Below are positions 49,827 through 64,000 of a DNA stretch of 64,000 nt, in pieces. The number at the start of each line of letters is the position of its first letter. Position 1 is the first letter of the stretch. The stretch is from the NCBI RefSeq assembly GCF_030253575.1, contig NC_080559.1:28794501-28858500 (forward strand). The letters are read 5' to 3'. The position numbers and the translations under genes were made by a program. A model generated the notes under the pieces. That model ran no database searches and was not told where the DNA came from. It saw only the letters and a program-made list of their open reading frames with translations. Source of the stretch: Rhododendron vialii. Its lineage: Eukaryota; Streptophyta; Magnoliopsida; Ericales; Ericaceae.

Positions 49827-49835
49827 CATATATAG
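49827..49835 (-). promoter_or_regulatory. TATA box of FRO-C
   Basis: CTATATATGG on the minus strand, about 107 bases before the ATG. With the usual 30-base spacing the leader would be about 75 bases and mostly GA repeat. Confidence 0.55.
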
Positions 49836-51052
49836 AAAGTTTGAAATGCAATAACCAAATTTATTTGTAAGAAAAGTATAGTAGCAAACTAGAAAAGGAA
49901 ATACCGTAATAAGAGGGACTAGGGGGAAAGAATCATTTATCTCGGGCATTTTTACAGAGTGTTCACATCACATGGGATAAGGAAAAGGTGTAGAACACAA
50001 AAATGGATTAGCAAGCAATGATATATTTAGGTGTGAACTCCCAATGTCGGTCTTTGTGTAAGTTTTGACTTGTAATTAAGCATTAGGGATACCATTGATG
50101 GTGTTTTGTGTTCCTTCCAAAGCAAAGTGTCCTGTGACAAATCTATTAATTATTTTTCCTTTTTTCTTTTTTTTGCCTTCGAACAGTCAATGATTTTCCT
50201 TTTTTCTTTTTTTTGCCTTCGAACAGTCAATGATTTTCATAGGCAAAGTTGTGTTTCTGCCTTTTTGGGTTTTTGGTAGAGCGAATAGGTAGTTCAAGAA
50301 CACTGCGATACTCTCTGAGCATGATCAGAGGAGCTCCTGGCCGCAAGATTGACTTTAATTAGCCCCGCTAATAGCCAATGAGATTGGTCCTTCAAGGATT
50401 AGCTCAGGTGCACGTGAACTTGTTGGAGTTATTCTTATTTTTTGTTATACCACACAAACCCATTTTTATGAATAATTCTCGACCATCATTTTGAAATTAA
50501 TACATCCATAATAATTTACTTTTTCTAGAACAAAAAGCATATATTTTTCAACCAACTCCGGATGGAAAAACAATAGTGTTCCCAAACCTTTCATTTCTCT
50601 AAACTATCAACACAGAAAATGATGCTGACATATGATGGAGTAATAAATTTCCAATTTCTAAGCTTTTGGTAAAACGTACGCAAAAGTCAGTTGACTCGGA
50701 GCAAATTTAAATTTGACCATGGAGATCACAAGCAAGTGGAAGAGCGACTTATTGCCAGTAATTCATAGCACAGACCAAAACAAGAGCAACCTAACCAATA
50801 CGTAACAAGATTCAAAGAGACAGAGATCCGTACAAGAAACTGCCGATAAGATTAGCATTATCGCTTCTTTCTCAGAAATCCAACTAGCTTTGTTTAGTAC
50901 AATCGAATTCAAAGCCATAATCATGTTAAACTGGTTTAAGTTCTTGCAGCCATGATGTCTGATCCCTAACCGCAAGAAGGTGAATTCTGAAGGGACCTAA
51001 AAAGACTCTCCTCCCCATTGTACACATTTCTTTCAGTATCTTAGCAGCTTAG
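49836..51052. other. Intergenic region between FRO-C and RBM18-like
   Basis: Promoter side of FRO-C and 3' flank of the RBM18-like gene. It holds a 40-base two-copy tandem repeat at 50155-50234. No gene is seen. Confidence 0.5.
50155..50234. repeat. Tandem repeat, 40-base unit, two copies
   Basis: Units 50155-50194 and 50195-50234 both contain GCCTTCGAACAGTCAATGAT and are essentially identical. Confidence 0.9.
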
Positions 51053-52450
51053 CTAATTTGACGTTCTGACAGATAGAAGGGCGCCATCGTCCTGCTTCTG
51101 CTTCTTGGAGCCTCCATTTTCTTCCTCCATCGCCTTTAGTTTGTTTTTAATGGCAGCTATTTTAGCACTTCGGCTCGTTTGTCCTGAACTACTGACAGCA
51201 ACACTCGAAGTCTTCGCCACACCAATTGGTTTAGAAGAAGTCTCAGTTGTTTCCACCAAGTTTTTTTCGCTCGCAAGGCGTACAACCAATGGTCGACCAC
51301 CAGCCAATTTCCCATTCATCTTCTCCTTGGCCAGTTCAGCTTCCTGCATTCTCACTTTAAAAGTGGAAATCAGGATTTGTCCAAAAATGGAGAAACTATA
51401 AATTCAAAACTTACCTCGATTGTGCTAAACTGAATAAAACTTACCTCTTTTGTGCTAAATTGAACAAAAGCAAACCCACGAGGCTCCCCACGTTTTCGCC
51501 CACGAGTATGCCACAAGAAGTCCTCAGCTACAATCTTTCCATATGGAGAGAACATTTTAATCAAAGCGCCCCTATGGAAAACAAAGTTTTAGTAAAGCAA
51601 GTAGAAGCTATAAATTTCCACTGAAATACTAAACAAAGGTATCAATTCAACAGGTTGTCCGTACTCTGATATTCGCATATCAAGGTTGCCAATATAGAGT
51701 CTGCATTCACTTTTTTCATCCCCAAAGCTATTGGGGTCCTGCACCCACACATTACAAAAAGTCAAATTGGGAACTCTCATAAGAAGCAAGATGCAACACA
51801 GCCAAGTCACACTTCCAGGCTAAAATTACCGCACAACTCAACTCCTCGTCTCTAGGTTTACAAGCACATTTTTTCCCTTAAACTCAGTATTCATCGTAGA
51901 GAATCAATAAAAAGCTGGAAAAAAAATGTTGCTTCTAAACGCTTAGACTCAATAAACACCCTATGTTTCGCATGCGTACACGTAAATCTGTAAGAGCAAA
52001 TACAGGCTTTAGCATGATATGGAATGTCTATCCTGTATGCAGCAGCCTGCCAGCCCACACTGCGGAATTGGAGCGGAAGAATGATAGATAACAATACAAC
52101 TAACGAGTGAAAGCCAAAAGTTACTAAACCCTGGAAAGAGAAATACAATGAGGTGGTGAAAAAAACCAGCACACATGCCTCCCCTCAGTACAACAGTATC
52201 GAGCCAAACTGTAAATTCATCAAAGCAAATCCCAAAGAAAATCAAAAGAACTAAAGCAAGGAAAAACAGCAACAGATCACCAGCCTTCTCATCAGTAGCC
52301 AAATAAAAAACATTAATTCTTTGAACTAGTCTACCAATTTGTTGGCACGACTGAAAAGGGAATAAAGCTGGTGAGGAATTCCACTTATGCAAATGTGTGA
52401 TGTAAGTATGCGTATGCTTAGAGCCCAATAAGACTGAAAGTTCATACCAT
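51053..52450 (-). CDS. RBM18: RBM18-like single-RRM RNA-binding protein
   Basis: Minus-strand coding exons: 52448-52450 (only the ATG), 51665-51738, 51445-51571 and 51053-51343; total 164 aa. One RRM fills most of the protein: RNP2 is LYIGNLD, RNP1 is RGFAFVQF, and the conserved core includes MFSPYGKI and EKMNGKLAGGRPLVVRLA. A basic coiled tail with SAKIAAIKNKLKAMEEE follows, as in RBM18 of animals and its plant relatives. The role in RNA metabolism is not well defined in any species. The start is placed where an exon ending ATG, followed directly by GTATGA, joins to the exon starting GACCCC, giving MDPNSFGDEKSE. This is inferred, but frame and length fit. Exon 51445-51571 has two tandem donors. 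Confidence 0.82.
51405..51464 (-). repeat. 30-base tandem duplication making two in-frame splice donors
   Basis: Units 51435-51464 and 51405-51434 each carry TTTAGCACAA and GAGGTAAGTTTT. Each has a complete GAG|GTAAG donor (exon ends 51445 or 51415). The distance is 30 bases, so use of the second donor adds ten residues without changing frame. Confidence 0.85.
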
Positions 52451-54070
52451 GCTGCAGCAAAAGCAATCCTACGATAACTGAAGTCCCCTAGGCACGCTGC
52501 ACGAGCGGGCAGTTTTCTGCAATTGTGTATCAAGGTTGAAGGAACCTGCAGTAGAGAAATTATAGAAGGACAACATGTGTTTTTCCATCAAGTTCAACTA
52601 CGCAAAATTAAGTTCAAAGGGTTCATATATTTTCTCAACCAAATCAGAAGCTAACAACTATAGCACACCAAGTCATAGCTCTTCATCTTCCAACAGTATT
52701 GTTTTACAATGCATCAAAGCAAAACCATGAGCATTGTTTGGGTAAGTTGTCCAAGATAAAAGGGCTACTTTGAATTCAAACTGCATTTAACAAATTTACT
52801 AAGACTGCCTATGCTACTCTCTCAAAAATTGTGATACTAAATACTTAAATCATCATACTTCGAGAAGTAAATCCACGCTTTTGACTGCTATGTGAAAAAA
52901 TAAGTTTTTCAGACATCCCAGACTCAAGCATCTTACTCTTCCAACACCAACCATCAATTAGTGTCTTAGCCTTCGAGTTCCCAGCACACTACGTCCTAGG
53001 CACATATGTACAAGAACTGGACAAGCCAGTGAGTTGGAATATCCCATAGCAAGTCTTCAGTGGTAAAATTAGTCTGGAGCTTCCTATGTGTGCCAAGGAA
53101 TCATTATACCACAACTATTCATCTGTGCCGATATAATTGGAAGATTAACGAAAATCACCAACAGAAAAAAAGGAAAAGGAATGAAAAACACTTCCCAACA
53201 TCTCAACTGCGCAAGAGCATCCCCCGCGGTGAAATGACCTAGAGACACTACATCCCCTATTGCTCACAGACTATCCATTATGTACGCAAATATGATCCTC
53301 AAATAGTCGGTAAATGCCTTTAAAAATCTCTTAAACAATCCTTTTGAATGCCAAATCTATTCTGTGTTGGGGACCATCAACTAATGTCTCCATAAAGTGA
53401 TTTCTTTTCCTAACGTGAACCCAGAAAGATTGTCCGGTTAGGAAAACGAGAACTAACAAATAATCCCTTTTTTTCGAAAAAAAAATTCGAACTTTTGGCT
53501 TCTAGTTACTAAAAATCAAGGAGTACTCAATCAAAAAAGTTCAAATTTTTTGTGATAAAACTCTACTTTTCTAAAGCATATTGTGGACCGGACAATCTCT
53601 TTTGGACGGACAGAGCAGTAGAAAGTAGATCCATGTACTCCATAGAGCGTGCTCCCGTCCCCACGTAGGGTGCATCGCGAGTATTTGTGACTGAACACAG
53701 GTATATATATGTGTGCATGCATCTCTAACAAAACTATGCAAAAAACACAGGAATATACGGGAACTAATAGTTCAAATATCAAATTTTTAGGGAGAGAGGG
53801 GAAACCCTAACGCACATATAAGATTCAATGAGGAGCGTACACCGTAACAGCAGCTCTAATACCCAAGACCCTCTTACCGATTGCTGGACTGTGTGTCGAA
53901 GTTTTGTAGATGACCGCTGATTGTCAAGCGGAAATTCGTGGTTGAACAAAATTTCTCTGATGACCTCAATCGGCTTCGGGAAGATCGAAGGAGGAGAAAT
54001 CACACCAACAAACGTCCACACTTTTCCCAGAGGCGCTTTCCTTGGCTTTGTGGGTCACCCATACCGTTAC
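52448..54070 (-). other. Probable 5' UTR exons of the RBM18-like gene
   Basis: A leader exon 52448-52545 (acceptor TGCAG before it) ends in the start codon. A first exon from about 54070 to 53878 ends CAATCG|GTAAGAG, a good donor. The leader region from 53690 to 53960 is present again at 42885-43170. The 1.3 kb between the two exons (52546-53877) is AT-rich intron without other features. The exon assignment is by splice signals only. Confidence 0.5.
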
Positions 54071-54610
54071 AAGAAAGAAGTCCGGGCACGGCCCAATATT
54101 TATTGAGCCCATTAGGTTTATGATTAATTGATTATGGTAACTGAGATAAGGTAAATTATGACCTTGTTACATTAGCGACTTTTAGGATTTTTTTCAATTT
54201 TTTCCTTATTTGAATTTTCGAGGCGAATCGAAAAAATAAAAAAGTGAGGGGTTAAACTAAAAAATGCGAAAAAAATTCAAATAAGGACAAAATTGAAAAA
54301 AGTCCAAAAAATTGCTAATGGAATGGGGTCTAAGTCCCGTTTCGCTAATTTTTATTATTATTTAAGTATTTATTTTTTACTTTTTAAAAAAGATCATCTT
54401 TTCACAATATATTATTTTTCACTCATTCCCCCTAGCGGACTGGGGCCTTGGTCTACAAAACTACCTCAAAAGCCCAAATGTTTTTCTTGGAACTAGGCTG
54501 GAGTTGGAAGGAATTAGAACAAATTTGTTGTGCCGGCCCGTAAAGCGCTTCGTTTTTTAAATAAATAAAGAAGGTTAAAAGTCCAAAGATAATACATATA
54601 AGTATTAAAT
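54071..54610. other. Promoter side of RBM18-like gene
   Basis: AT-rich. A foldback-like segment at about 54330-54460 (CCCGTTTCGCTAATTTTTATT ... CCCCTAGCGGACTGGGGCC) belongs to the AAGTACTTATTT group. An inverted pair AAAAAATTC-AATAAGGA lies near 54190-54300. No gene. Confidence 0.5.
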
Positions 54611-55181
54611 GGGAGTGCACACGTTTTGGATTGGTCCAGTTCTCTAAAAAATAAGTAATCGGACCATTTCAAACGGTTTAAAAAAATTGAAAATCAGAAT
54701 CTAACCAATATATGCATGAAACCTAACCAGAACCAATCCGTAAGACCGGTCTAGTTTTGGTTCTGTTCCGATTCTATCAAATAAGCATCCAAATACTTAT
54801 TCACAAAATATGAACTTATAAAATTAAAAAAATAGGAAGATAATGTGTGGAATAGGAAATGAATGAAGAAAATAAAAACTTTCCTAACAAATAAGATTTC
54901 ATCTCTAAATAAATTAAGAGTAGCAAGGAAAAGATTAACCTACCAAATTCAAATACATATTTAATTACACACACAGGTATTTCTATATTTATCTTGGTTT
55001 TAAACGGTCCGGTTCAGTTCTAACCACGGTTCATTAATTGAGAACCAATAACCGAACCAAAATTGACGGTTCTTATTTTTTTAGAACCATAACCTGACCG
55101 TAGAACCGGACCAAATAGGACGGTTTGGTCCAAATCGGATCGGTTTTTGCGATTCAGACGGTTTTCTTGAACACCCTAAAT
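54606..55181. mobile_element. Candidate non-autonomous DNA transposon rich in GGTTCGGTT words
   Basis: The segment 54611-55176 begins GGGAGTGCACA and ends GAACACCC, imperfect inverted ends, with TAAAT on both sides. The interior is full of short permuted AACCGG/CCGGTT words. No coding frame. Confidence 0.45.
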
Positions 55182-55281
55182 ACTATTAAATGTGTTTTCA
55201 GTCAGCAATTGCATAGGTGTTTGGGTGAATGAAATTACCCTTATGTCCCTTATTCAAAAAAAAATTGTGTTTTCAGAATAA

Positions 55282-55521
55282 GGCTCCGTTCCGGAAACGA
55301 AAAAAACCCCTTATTTTTTAAGAAGGTAATTTCAAGTTAAAAAATTATGAATTTATTAAAATCTAAAAATATGTAATATGGATCTTATTTGAAAGATCTC
55401 ATCAAGGTCTTTTATACGATGCAAAAAAAAATTAAAAATTTATTTTTCATTTATATTATTTTTGAGTTTGAAAATGTAAAATAAGCTGTTTATTTTTTAA
55501 GAAGGTTTTTGGAACGGAGAC
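55282..55521 (-). mobile_element. MITE, first half of a head-to-head pair
   Basis: About 240 bases, starting GGCTCCGTTCCGGAAACG and ending GGAACGGAG. Its inverse is found at 55526-55766 and a diverged third copy at 57621-57932. Confidence 0.8.
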
Positions 55522-55525
55522 TAAC

Positions 55526-55766
55526 GGCCCTGTTCTAGAAACCTTCTTAAAAAATAAGCAGCTTATTTCACATTTTCAAACTCAAAAATAATATAAATAA
55601 AAATAATTTTTTAATTTTTTTTGCATCGTATAAAAGATCTCAATGAGATGTTTCAAACAAGATCCATATTGCATATTTTTAGATTTCAACAAGCCCATAA
55701 TTTTTGAGCATGAAATTGCCTTCTTAAAAAATAAGGGGTTTTTTTTTCTGTTCTGGAACGGGGCCT
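55526..55766 (+). mobile_element. MITE, second half of a head-to-head pair
   Basis: Starts GGCCCTGTTCTAGAAACC and ends GGAACGGGGCC. It is the inverted partner of 55282-55521, only a few bases away, so together they form a palindrome of about 485 bases. Confidence 0.8.
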
Positions 55767-56730
55767 AACTACTTATCTAACATCCAAAATCTTTAAATTA
55801 ACGTTGCAATAGTCAATTAGTCATTATAGAATTCAAACAAAAGTCTTTTGCCTATTCCTACTTTGCATATGGGAATAAAAAACGTACAATTACGAGATAT
55901 CTGGCTTTACGTGCTTTTATTGAACCTGTCCTTGCCTATTTTTTCAATTCCTAGTAGGATTGAAAAGACCATGAGAGACAACAATAATGTGACTTCATAT
56001 TATTTCATTTCTAATTTAGTACTCCATTGTAAATTCCGGAGAAGAATTAAAAGTTTTATTTCCCACCATAAAAGCATCCGAACGGAAAATTAATTTATTT
56101 GGCTTTACTTTTTGTTATCCCTTTGGTACTTTTTTTTTGGGTTATTTTCTCTTAATTTTATTATATTCAGGCCAAAATTTTTTATTAGTCGTTCGTCAAG
56201 AGATTTGGCAACTTATTATATAAAAATAAAGGAATTTGATTTTTGCGCTCAATTTTTTACTGATGGCATTTCACTTTGTTCATGAAGTTACTCCACTTTG
56301 TTCATGAACTACGAGTAACTTCACGTTAAAAGTGGAGTGAGAAAATCAGTTTCCAAAAATAAACTAGGTAAAAAATTCGACTCTTCTCTTGTTAAATTTT
56401 TATCAAATTTTTATACCTTTTTGATTTATCTAGTCAAACTGAACTGAACGATAAATCCACTAAATTTGGCTCAAATGCAGTAATACTCAACTCAAGGGAA
56501 ACTACAACACGGGCACCGGGTGAAGAAAAAGTGCAAAAAGTGATCCACCTTTGCCGTTCCGAATTATTTTAGACGAGACTCCCCACCCGTATTTTATTTG
56601 ACCCAAGTCTTGAACCAATTGAAAAAAGATACCGTAGTAAGCAAAAAAGTGTATCCACATATAATAATGCTATGTACATTCTTACAAATCATTGAATCAA
56701 TCTTCCACCACAAATCTCTCATATATGTGT
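55767..56730. other. AT-rich spacer between elements
   Basis: No gene or clear repeat was recognised. A short direct repeat CTCCACTTTGTTCATGAA-like lies near 56270-56310. Confidence 0.4.
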
Positions 56731-57614
56731 CAGTTTTATGGATCCCGCGTCCCTGCAGTGAGTTTCCCTGGCTGTCAATTGCAGCCCCTCAAAACAACGT
56801 CGTTTTGAGAGCGTTTTGAGAATCACACGTGAGCCCCTCAGGCTCTGACCCAGCCCCACTCCATTCTCTCTCTCTCTCTCTCTCTCTCCAACACCCCTTT
56901 GTCATTTTCTGTGTTCTTCTCCAACTTTTCTTCCTCCACCTCACACTTCAACACCATGAAATTTTTTCCGTCTGCTCCAAAGAGGTACATGAGCAACAAA
57001 TATTACCAAAGAAGAACCAGAACAATCTGCGTAATCAAATTAAACAGTTGATTTGAAGACAAATTACAGATCTAAGTAATGAAAGAAGAAGATAAAAAAA
57101 AAAAGTAAAGAAAGAAGATCTGACTTCTGAGTAATAGATTTGTATGGATTCAATAAGGAACACAAGACTTCATGGACATAAGACGGGTTCTCTCTCCTTT
57201 CACACTTACAAGAATCGAATGTTTTCCTTCTCAAATGAAGTTCTTAGACTCATTTTTTCATGTGAGTTACTGATTCAGAATAAATTTCCCTGGTAAAATC
57301 CTTTTGCATGATGAAAAAACTAAATCAGAGATAAGGGAAACGATTTTTCATTATGTAGTACTCCATTAGTGTATTTGTAGTACTCCATTAGTGTATTTTC
57401 CATTAGTCCTTGGAGAAGAAAACGAAGAGGAGAGAGAGAATAGGCGGGGTGTGAGAGAGAGAGAGAGAGGAGAGGGTGGGGCTGGGAGGGCTCACGTGTT
57501 GTTTAGCTGTGATTCTCAAATTGCCCCCAAATGCCCTCAAAACGACGTCGTTTTGAGGGGCTGCAATTGACAGTGAGTTTCCCTCACTGCAGGGACGCGG
57601 GATCCCAGTTTTAT
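56731..57614. mobile_element. Non-autonomous Mutator-like element (MULE) with 9-base target duplication
   Basis: The element 56740-57605 (866 bases) has inverted ends GGATCCCGCGTCCCTGCAGTG, extended with gaps to about 140 bases that include CAATTGCAGCCCCTCAAAAC and AACGACGTCGTTTTGA. It is flanked by a perfect 9-base duplication CAGTTTTAT at 56731-56739 and 57606-57614, the size typical of Mutator-like elements. A CT run lies just inside the left terminus (56865-56888) and a GA run inside the right. The interior encodes no transposase. Whether it captured a host fragment cannot be told from the window. Confidence 0.85.
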
Positions 57615-57620
57615 ACATTT

Positions 57621-57932
57621 AGGCCCCGTTCTAGAAATCTTTTTAAAAAATAAACAGCTTATTTCACATTTTCAAACTCAAAAATAATATAAATAAAAAA
57701 AAATTTAAAAATCTTTTTAAAAAATAAACAGCTTATTTCACATTTTCAAACTCAAAAATAATATAAATAAAAAAAATTTAAATTTTTTTTGCACCGTATT
57801 AAAAATCTTGATGAGATCTATCAAACAAGATCCATATAGGTAGGAAAATTATTTGCGTAAACATATTACTTTTAAGCTTGAAATTGCCTTCTTAAAAAAT
57901 AAGTACTTATTTTATGTTCCGAAACGAGGCCT
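57621..57932 (+). mobile_element. MITE, third copy, with an internal 74-base duplication
   Basis: Begins GGCCCCGTTCTAGAAATC and ends CGAAACGAGGCC. Units 57636-57709 and 57710-57783 repeat the left part, making it longer than the 240-base copies at 55282-55766. It sits six bases from the MULE's right target duplication. Confidence 0.8.
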
Positions 57933-58264
57933 TACTCCCCCTGTTCTATTTTGTTTGTCCGTATTAGTTTTCCATCGTTTATATGTTTCAATACGAATCT
58001 CTAAAAATATGCAATATGAATCTTGTTTTAAACAGTAATTCTCAATTAAGTCCATAACGCAAAAAGTTTTCCAATATTATGAAAAACATTATAGATTAGG
58101 ACATATAAGCATTTTAAGAACAATACGAATAACAAAAATGCACAAACAAAATAGAACAAAAAGAGAATTAATATTGACACTCCTCAAATTGCTAACCACA
58201 CCCCAAATTGAGAATCACTTCCAGTATTAAATGAACCTCACACGTACATGAGAAAAGTGTAGTC

Positions 58265-58975
58265 TAAGGCCATCCACAGTGGTATAATTAAAAAAGGATA
58301 ACCAAAAGTTGACACATCAGCTTTTGATTATTCAATTAAGATGTTGCTAAGTTTACCAATGTTGAGCTTCACAATGGTCACTTTTAATTCATAACCAAAA
58401 TAAGGGGTTCACTATAATTTCACACACTCTCTCTCCCCCTCTATTTTTCGCCATTCACTTCCCTCCATTTACTGTTTTTTTTTTGAGAAAAATATATCGA
58501 TTTCTTCTTTTAATTTTGGGAAAAAATCGGTGATTTTCTTCCCTCATATTATAAATTTTTTTTGGGGAAAAAAAATAGAAACGAGAAAGAAGAGTGAAAT
58601 ACCTTAATCCGGCGACGATGAGTTGATTAATTGTAGATGATCGAGAGATATGAGTTTCAGTTTTGGAGGGAAGAAAGAGAGATAATTCGTGGGTAAAGTG
58701 AAGAAGATATAGAGTTGGCGAAGAAAAGAAGAAGAAAATATCAGTTGAAACACGTGTGTATACGAATTTTGGAACTAGCTAACTTATGTGATGTGGAGTT
58801 CACAAATTTTAATTATTGAAAAATGTTGCTAATTTTGGTTATTCAAAAGCTCAAAATTTGATTATTTCTAAGGATATTGTTAAGTTTGATTATACCATTA
58901 TGAACTATTTTTTGCATCAACATTATTAATTTTAATAATAATTAACTTTTACTTATACCATCGTAAATTGCCTAA
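58265..58975. mobile_element. PIF/Harbinger-like non-autonomous element
   Basis: The segment 58268-58972 has imperfect inverted ends (GGCCATCCACAGTGGTATAA / TTATACCATCGTAAATTGCC) and TAA on both sides, the target duplication size of this superfamily. No transposase frame. The interior has a CT-rich stretch near 58425. Confidence 0.5.
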
Positions 58976-59265
58976 GAAGTTGTCGGTTGAAGCGTTAGTA
59001 GATAGATACTACTCCTATTGTACCCGCACGCGTTTTTTCTTTGGAAGTAAAGCGGTTGTGTATGAGCGGAAGCAAATAATATTCCAAAATTTAGGCTCCC
59101 GAGGCAACAATTATTCAAATCGCAAAAAAGCCAGCGAAATTGACAGTGAGAATTGGGGTCTGGCTTCTTGATCATTCGTCGGTGGTGGTAATAATCATTG
59201 CGACCTGTTCCTTGATTTGAAATTGAACCAATTCCAGCCCAGAGGGACAAACAGCCTCAACTGTT

Positions 59266-59269
<4 letters not shown>

Positions 59270-59304
<35 letters not shown>

Positions 59305-59357
59305 GGGTTTAGGGTTTCTACTTTCTTGGATCGGTCTCTGAGAGAGAGAGAGAGAGA
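59270..59357. repeat. GA microsatellites in the DeSI 5' UTR
   Basis: Two (GA)n runs, 59270-59301 and 59339-59357, about 50-130 bases upstream of the start codon at 59404. Confidence 0.9.
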
Positions 59358-59403
59358 AGAGGGGGAGAGAGAAGTAGGATAGAGAGCGTTAGGGTTTGTG
59401 AAG

Positions 59404-62937
<3,534 letters not shown>

Positions 62938-64000
62938 GGAGGTATATCCCTGGAGAATCTTTGTCATTGTACTAGCTGCACATTGATCGTTGTGAATTGT
63001 GTAAAATGTCAAGTTCTTTCAGATGTGATACTCTTGTTTCTGTCCAAAAATCTTATTGCATTGAAGAGATAGCCTGTGTATCTTCAGTTCTCGTTCTTCT
63101 GGATGTATTTCTTGTAAAATTTAAGCAGTTTTCGATTGCCGTTTTCCTAGCAAGTCCATCCTGGTAGGGTGATCATATTTTGGATGCCATGTGAGTTGTC
63201 ATTCTTGTATTGGTAAAAAACATGACAGGTGTGGTTCATTTTACAAATGCATTAAAGACAATTCACATGATATCTAAAACATGGTTACTAAATGTGGCCC
63301 CCATGGTATTATTGCTAAAAAAAAATAGCGAACATTGCATTTTTTAGCAGAAATTGTGGGCAATCAACATACAACTTCATTTTAGTGCTATACTTAAGGT
63401 CCAAGGTTATGCTACGTTTTGATTTTGCATTTGGAAAGCATTTGGAAAGCGCAAGGATAGAAGAGGAAAAACATCAAGAACAAATGAAATAAAGAAATAA
63501 ATTTTCTTCGGCTGGATAAAGAAAAATGTAGGAAAAACTGAATACCTTTTCTTCAATTTGTATGAGCTTGAATGCACAGTTTATGCAACACAACCAACCA
63601 TCAATAACCTCAAAAATGCAACACAAAACTGTGGGCCAATCCAATCACTAATTGGTTGCACACGTCCGCAATCATTAGCACACAAGCATAAATAAGTTAG
63701 ATATTGGAGGAAATCACTCCGCGTAGAGAAAACAAAGAGAGAACTCATCGATGATTAGAAGCTATGAAAACAATCAGGCCAATGACATACTACAAAGCTT
63801 TAAGAAATACCCAAACAAACCATGAAAACTAAAAACCATGTGATCAGACCGTTTCAGGATACAAGCATCGAATGCAATTCGAGGAACACTCTTGTGCACA
63901 GGAAATATATACAGCACATTATGCCAATATGAACAAGATGAAAATGATACAAGGCTACATAACTGTAAAACTGAGGCAGCTCGTCTTAACCAGCAAGATT
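62938..64000. other. 3' flank of the DeSI-like gene
   Basis: Probable 3' UTR followed by AT-rich sequence. No gene, tRNA or clear repeat was found up to the window end. Confidence 0.5.

Noticed and set aside
49523-49949. Open frames with long Arg-Glu or Leu-Ser runs around 49.7 kb
   Set aside because: They are translations of the (GA)32 repeat and not genes.
51053-51738. RBM18-like gene as an SR splicing factor
   Set aside because: There is one RRM with a short basic coiled tail and no RS repeats.

Overview
The window is nuclear DNA of a flowering plant, probably a eudicot. Genes have many GT-AG introns, AT-rich intergenic DNA is full of miniature foldback transposons and dinucleotide microsatellites, and a Ty1/copia element is present. 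The families seen (FRO ferric reductases, plastid-type DUF819 membrane proteins, a FAR1-like remnant) are those of plants. I cannot name the species from the sequence.

Layout, left to right: (1) 469-4222 (+), the 3' part of a large Ser/Arg-rich gene of unknown function with a Cys-Cys motif. (2) 5713-13582 (-), a 5'-truncated, frameshifted FRO pseudogene (FRO-A) split by a young copia element at 7125-11761. (3) 13914-18065 and 19902-24132 (-), two intact tandem six-exon genes for DUF819 membrane proteins with transit-peptide-like N-termini; the second carries a solo LTR in intron 2 and a GC-AG intron. (4) 27387-34862 (-), intact FRO-B, eight exons, with a 3.2 kb second intron packed with foldback elements. 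(5) About 9 kb without a working gene: foldback repeats, a three-copy minisatellite, a FAR1-like pseudogene and a copy of the RBM18 leader region. (6) 44796-49720 (-), intact FRO-C, eight exons. (7) 51053-54070 (-), an RBM18-type single-RRM gene. (8) 54.6-59.0 kb, a transposon-rich gap with a Mutator-like element, a head-to-head MITE palindrome and a Harbinger-like element. (9) 59404-62937 (+), an intact DeSI/PPPDE-type isopeptidase gene.

The central theme is a ferric-chelate reductase cluster built by segmental duplication. Each of the three FRO units keeps the same 3' flank and the same exon phases. Splice junctions were worked out by hand: both intact FRO genes and both DUF819 genes give uninterrupted frames with identical exon phases, which strongly supports the models. 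FRO proteins reduce Fe(III) (some members Cu(II)) across a membrane using NADPH, FAD and two hemes. The DUF819 proteins have no proven role, so a functional link between the two clusters is only a suggestion from position.
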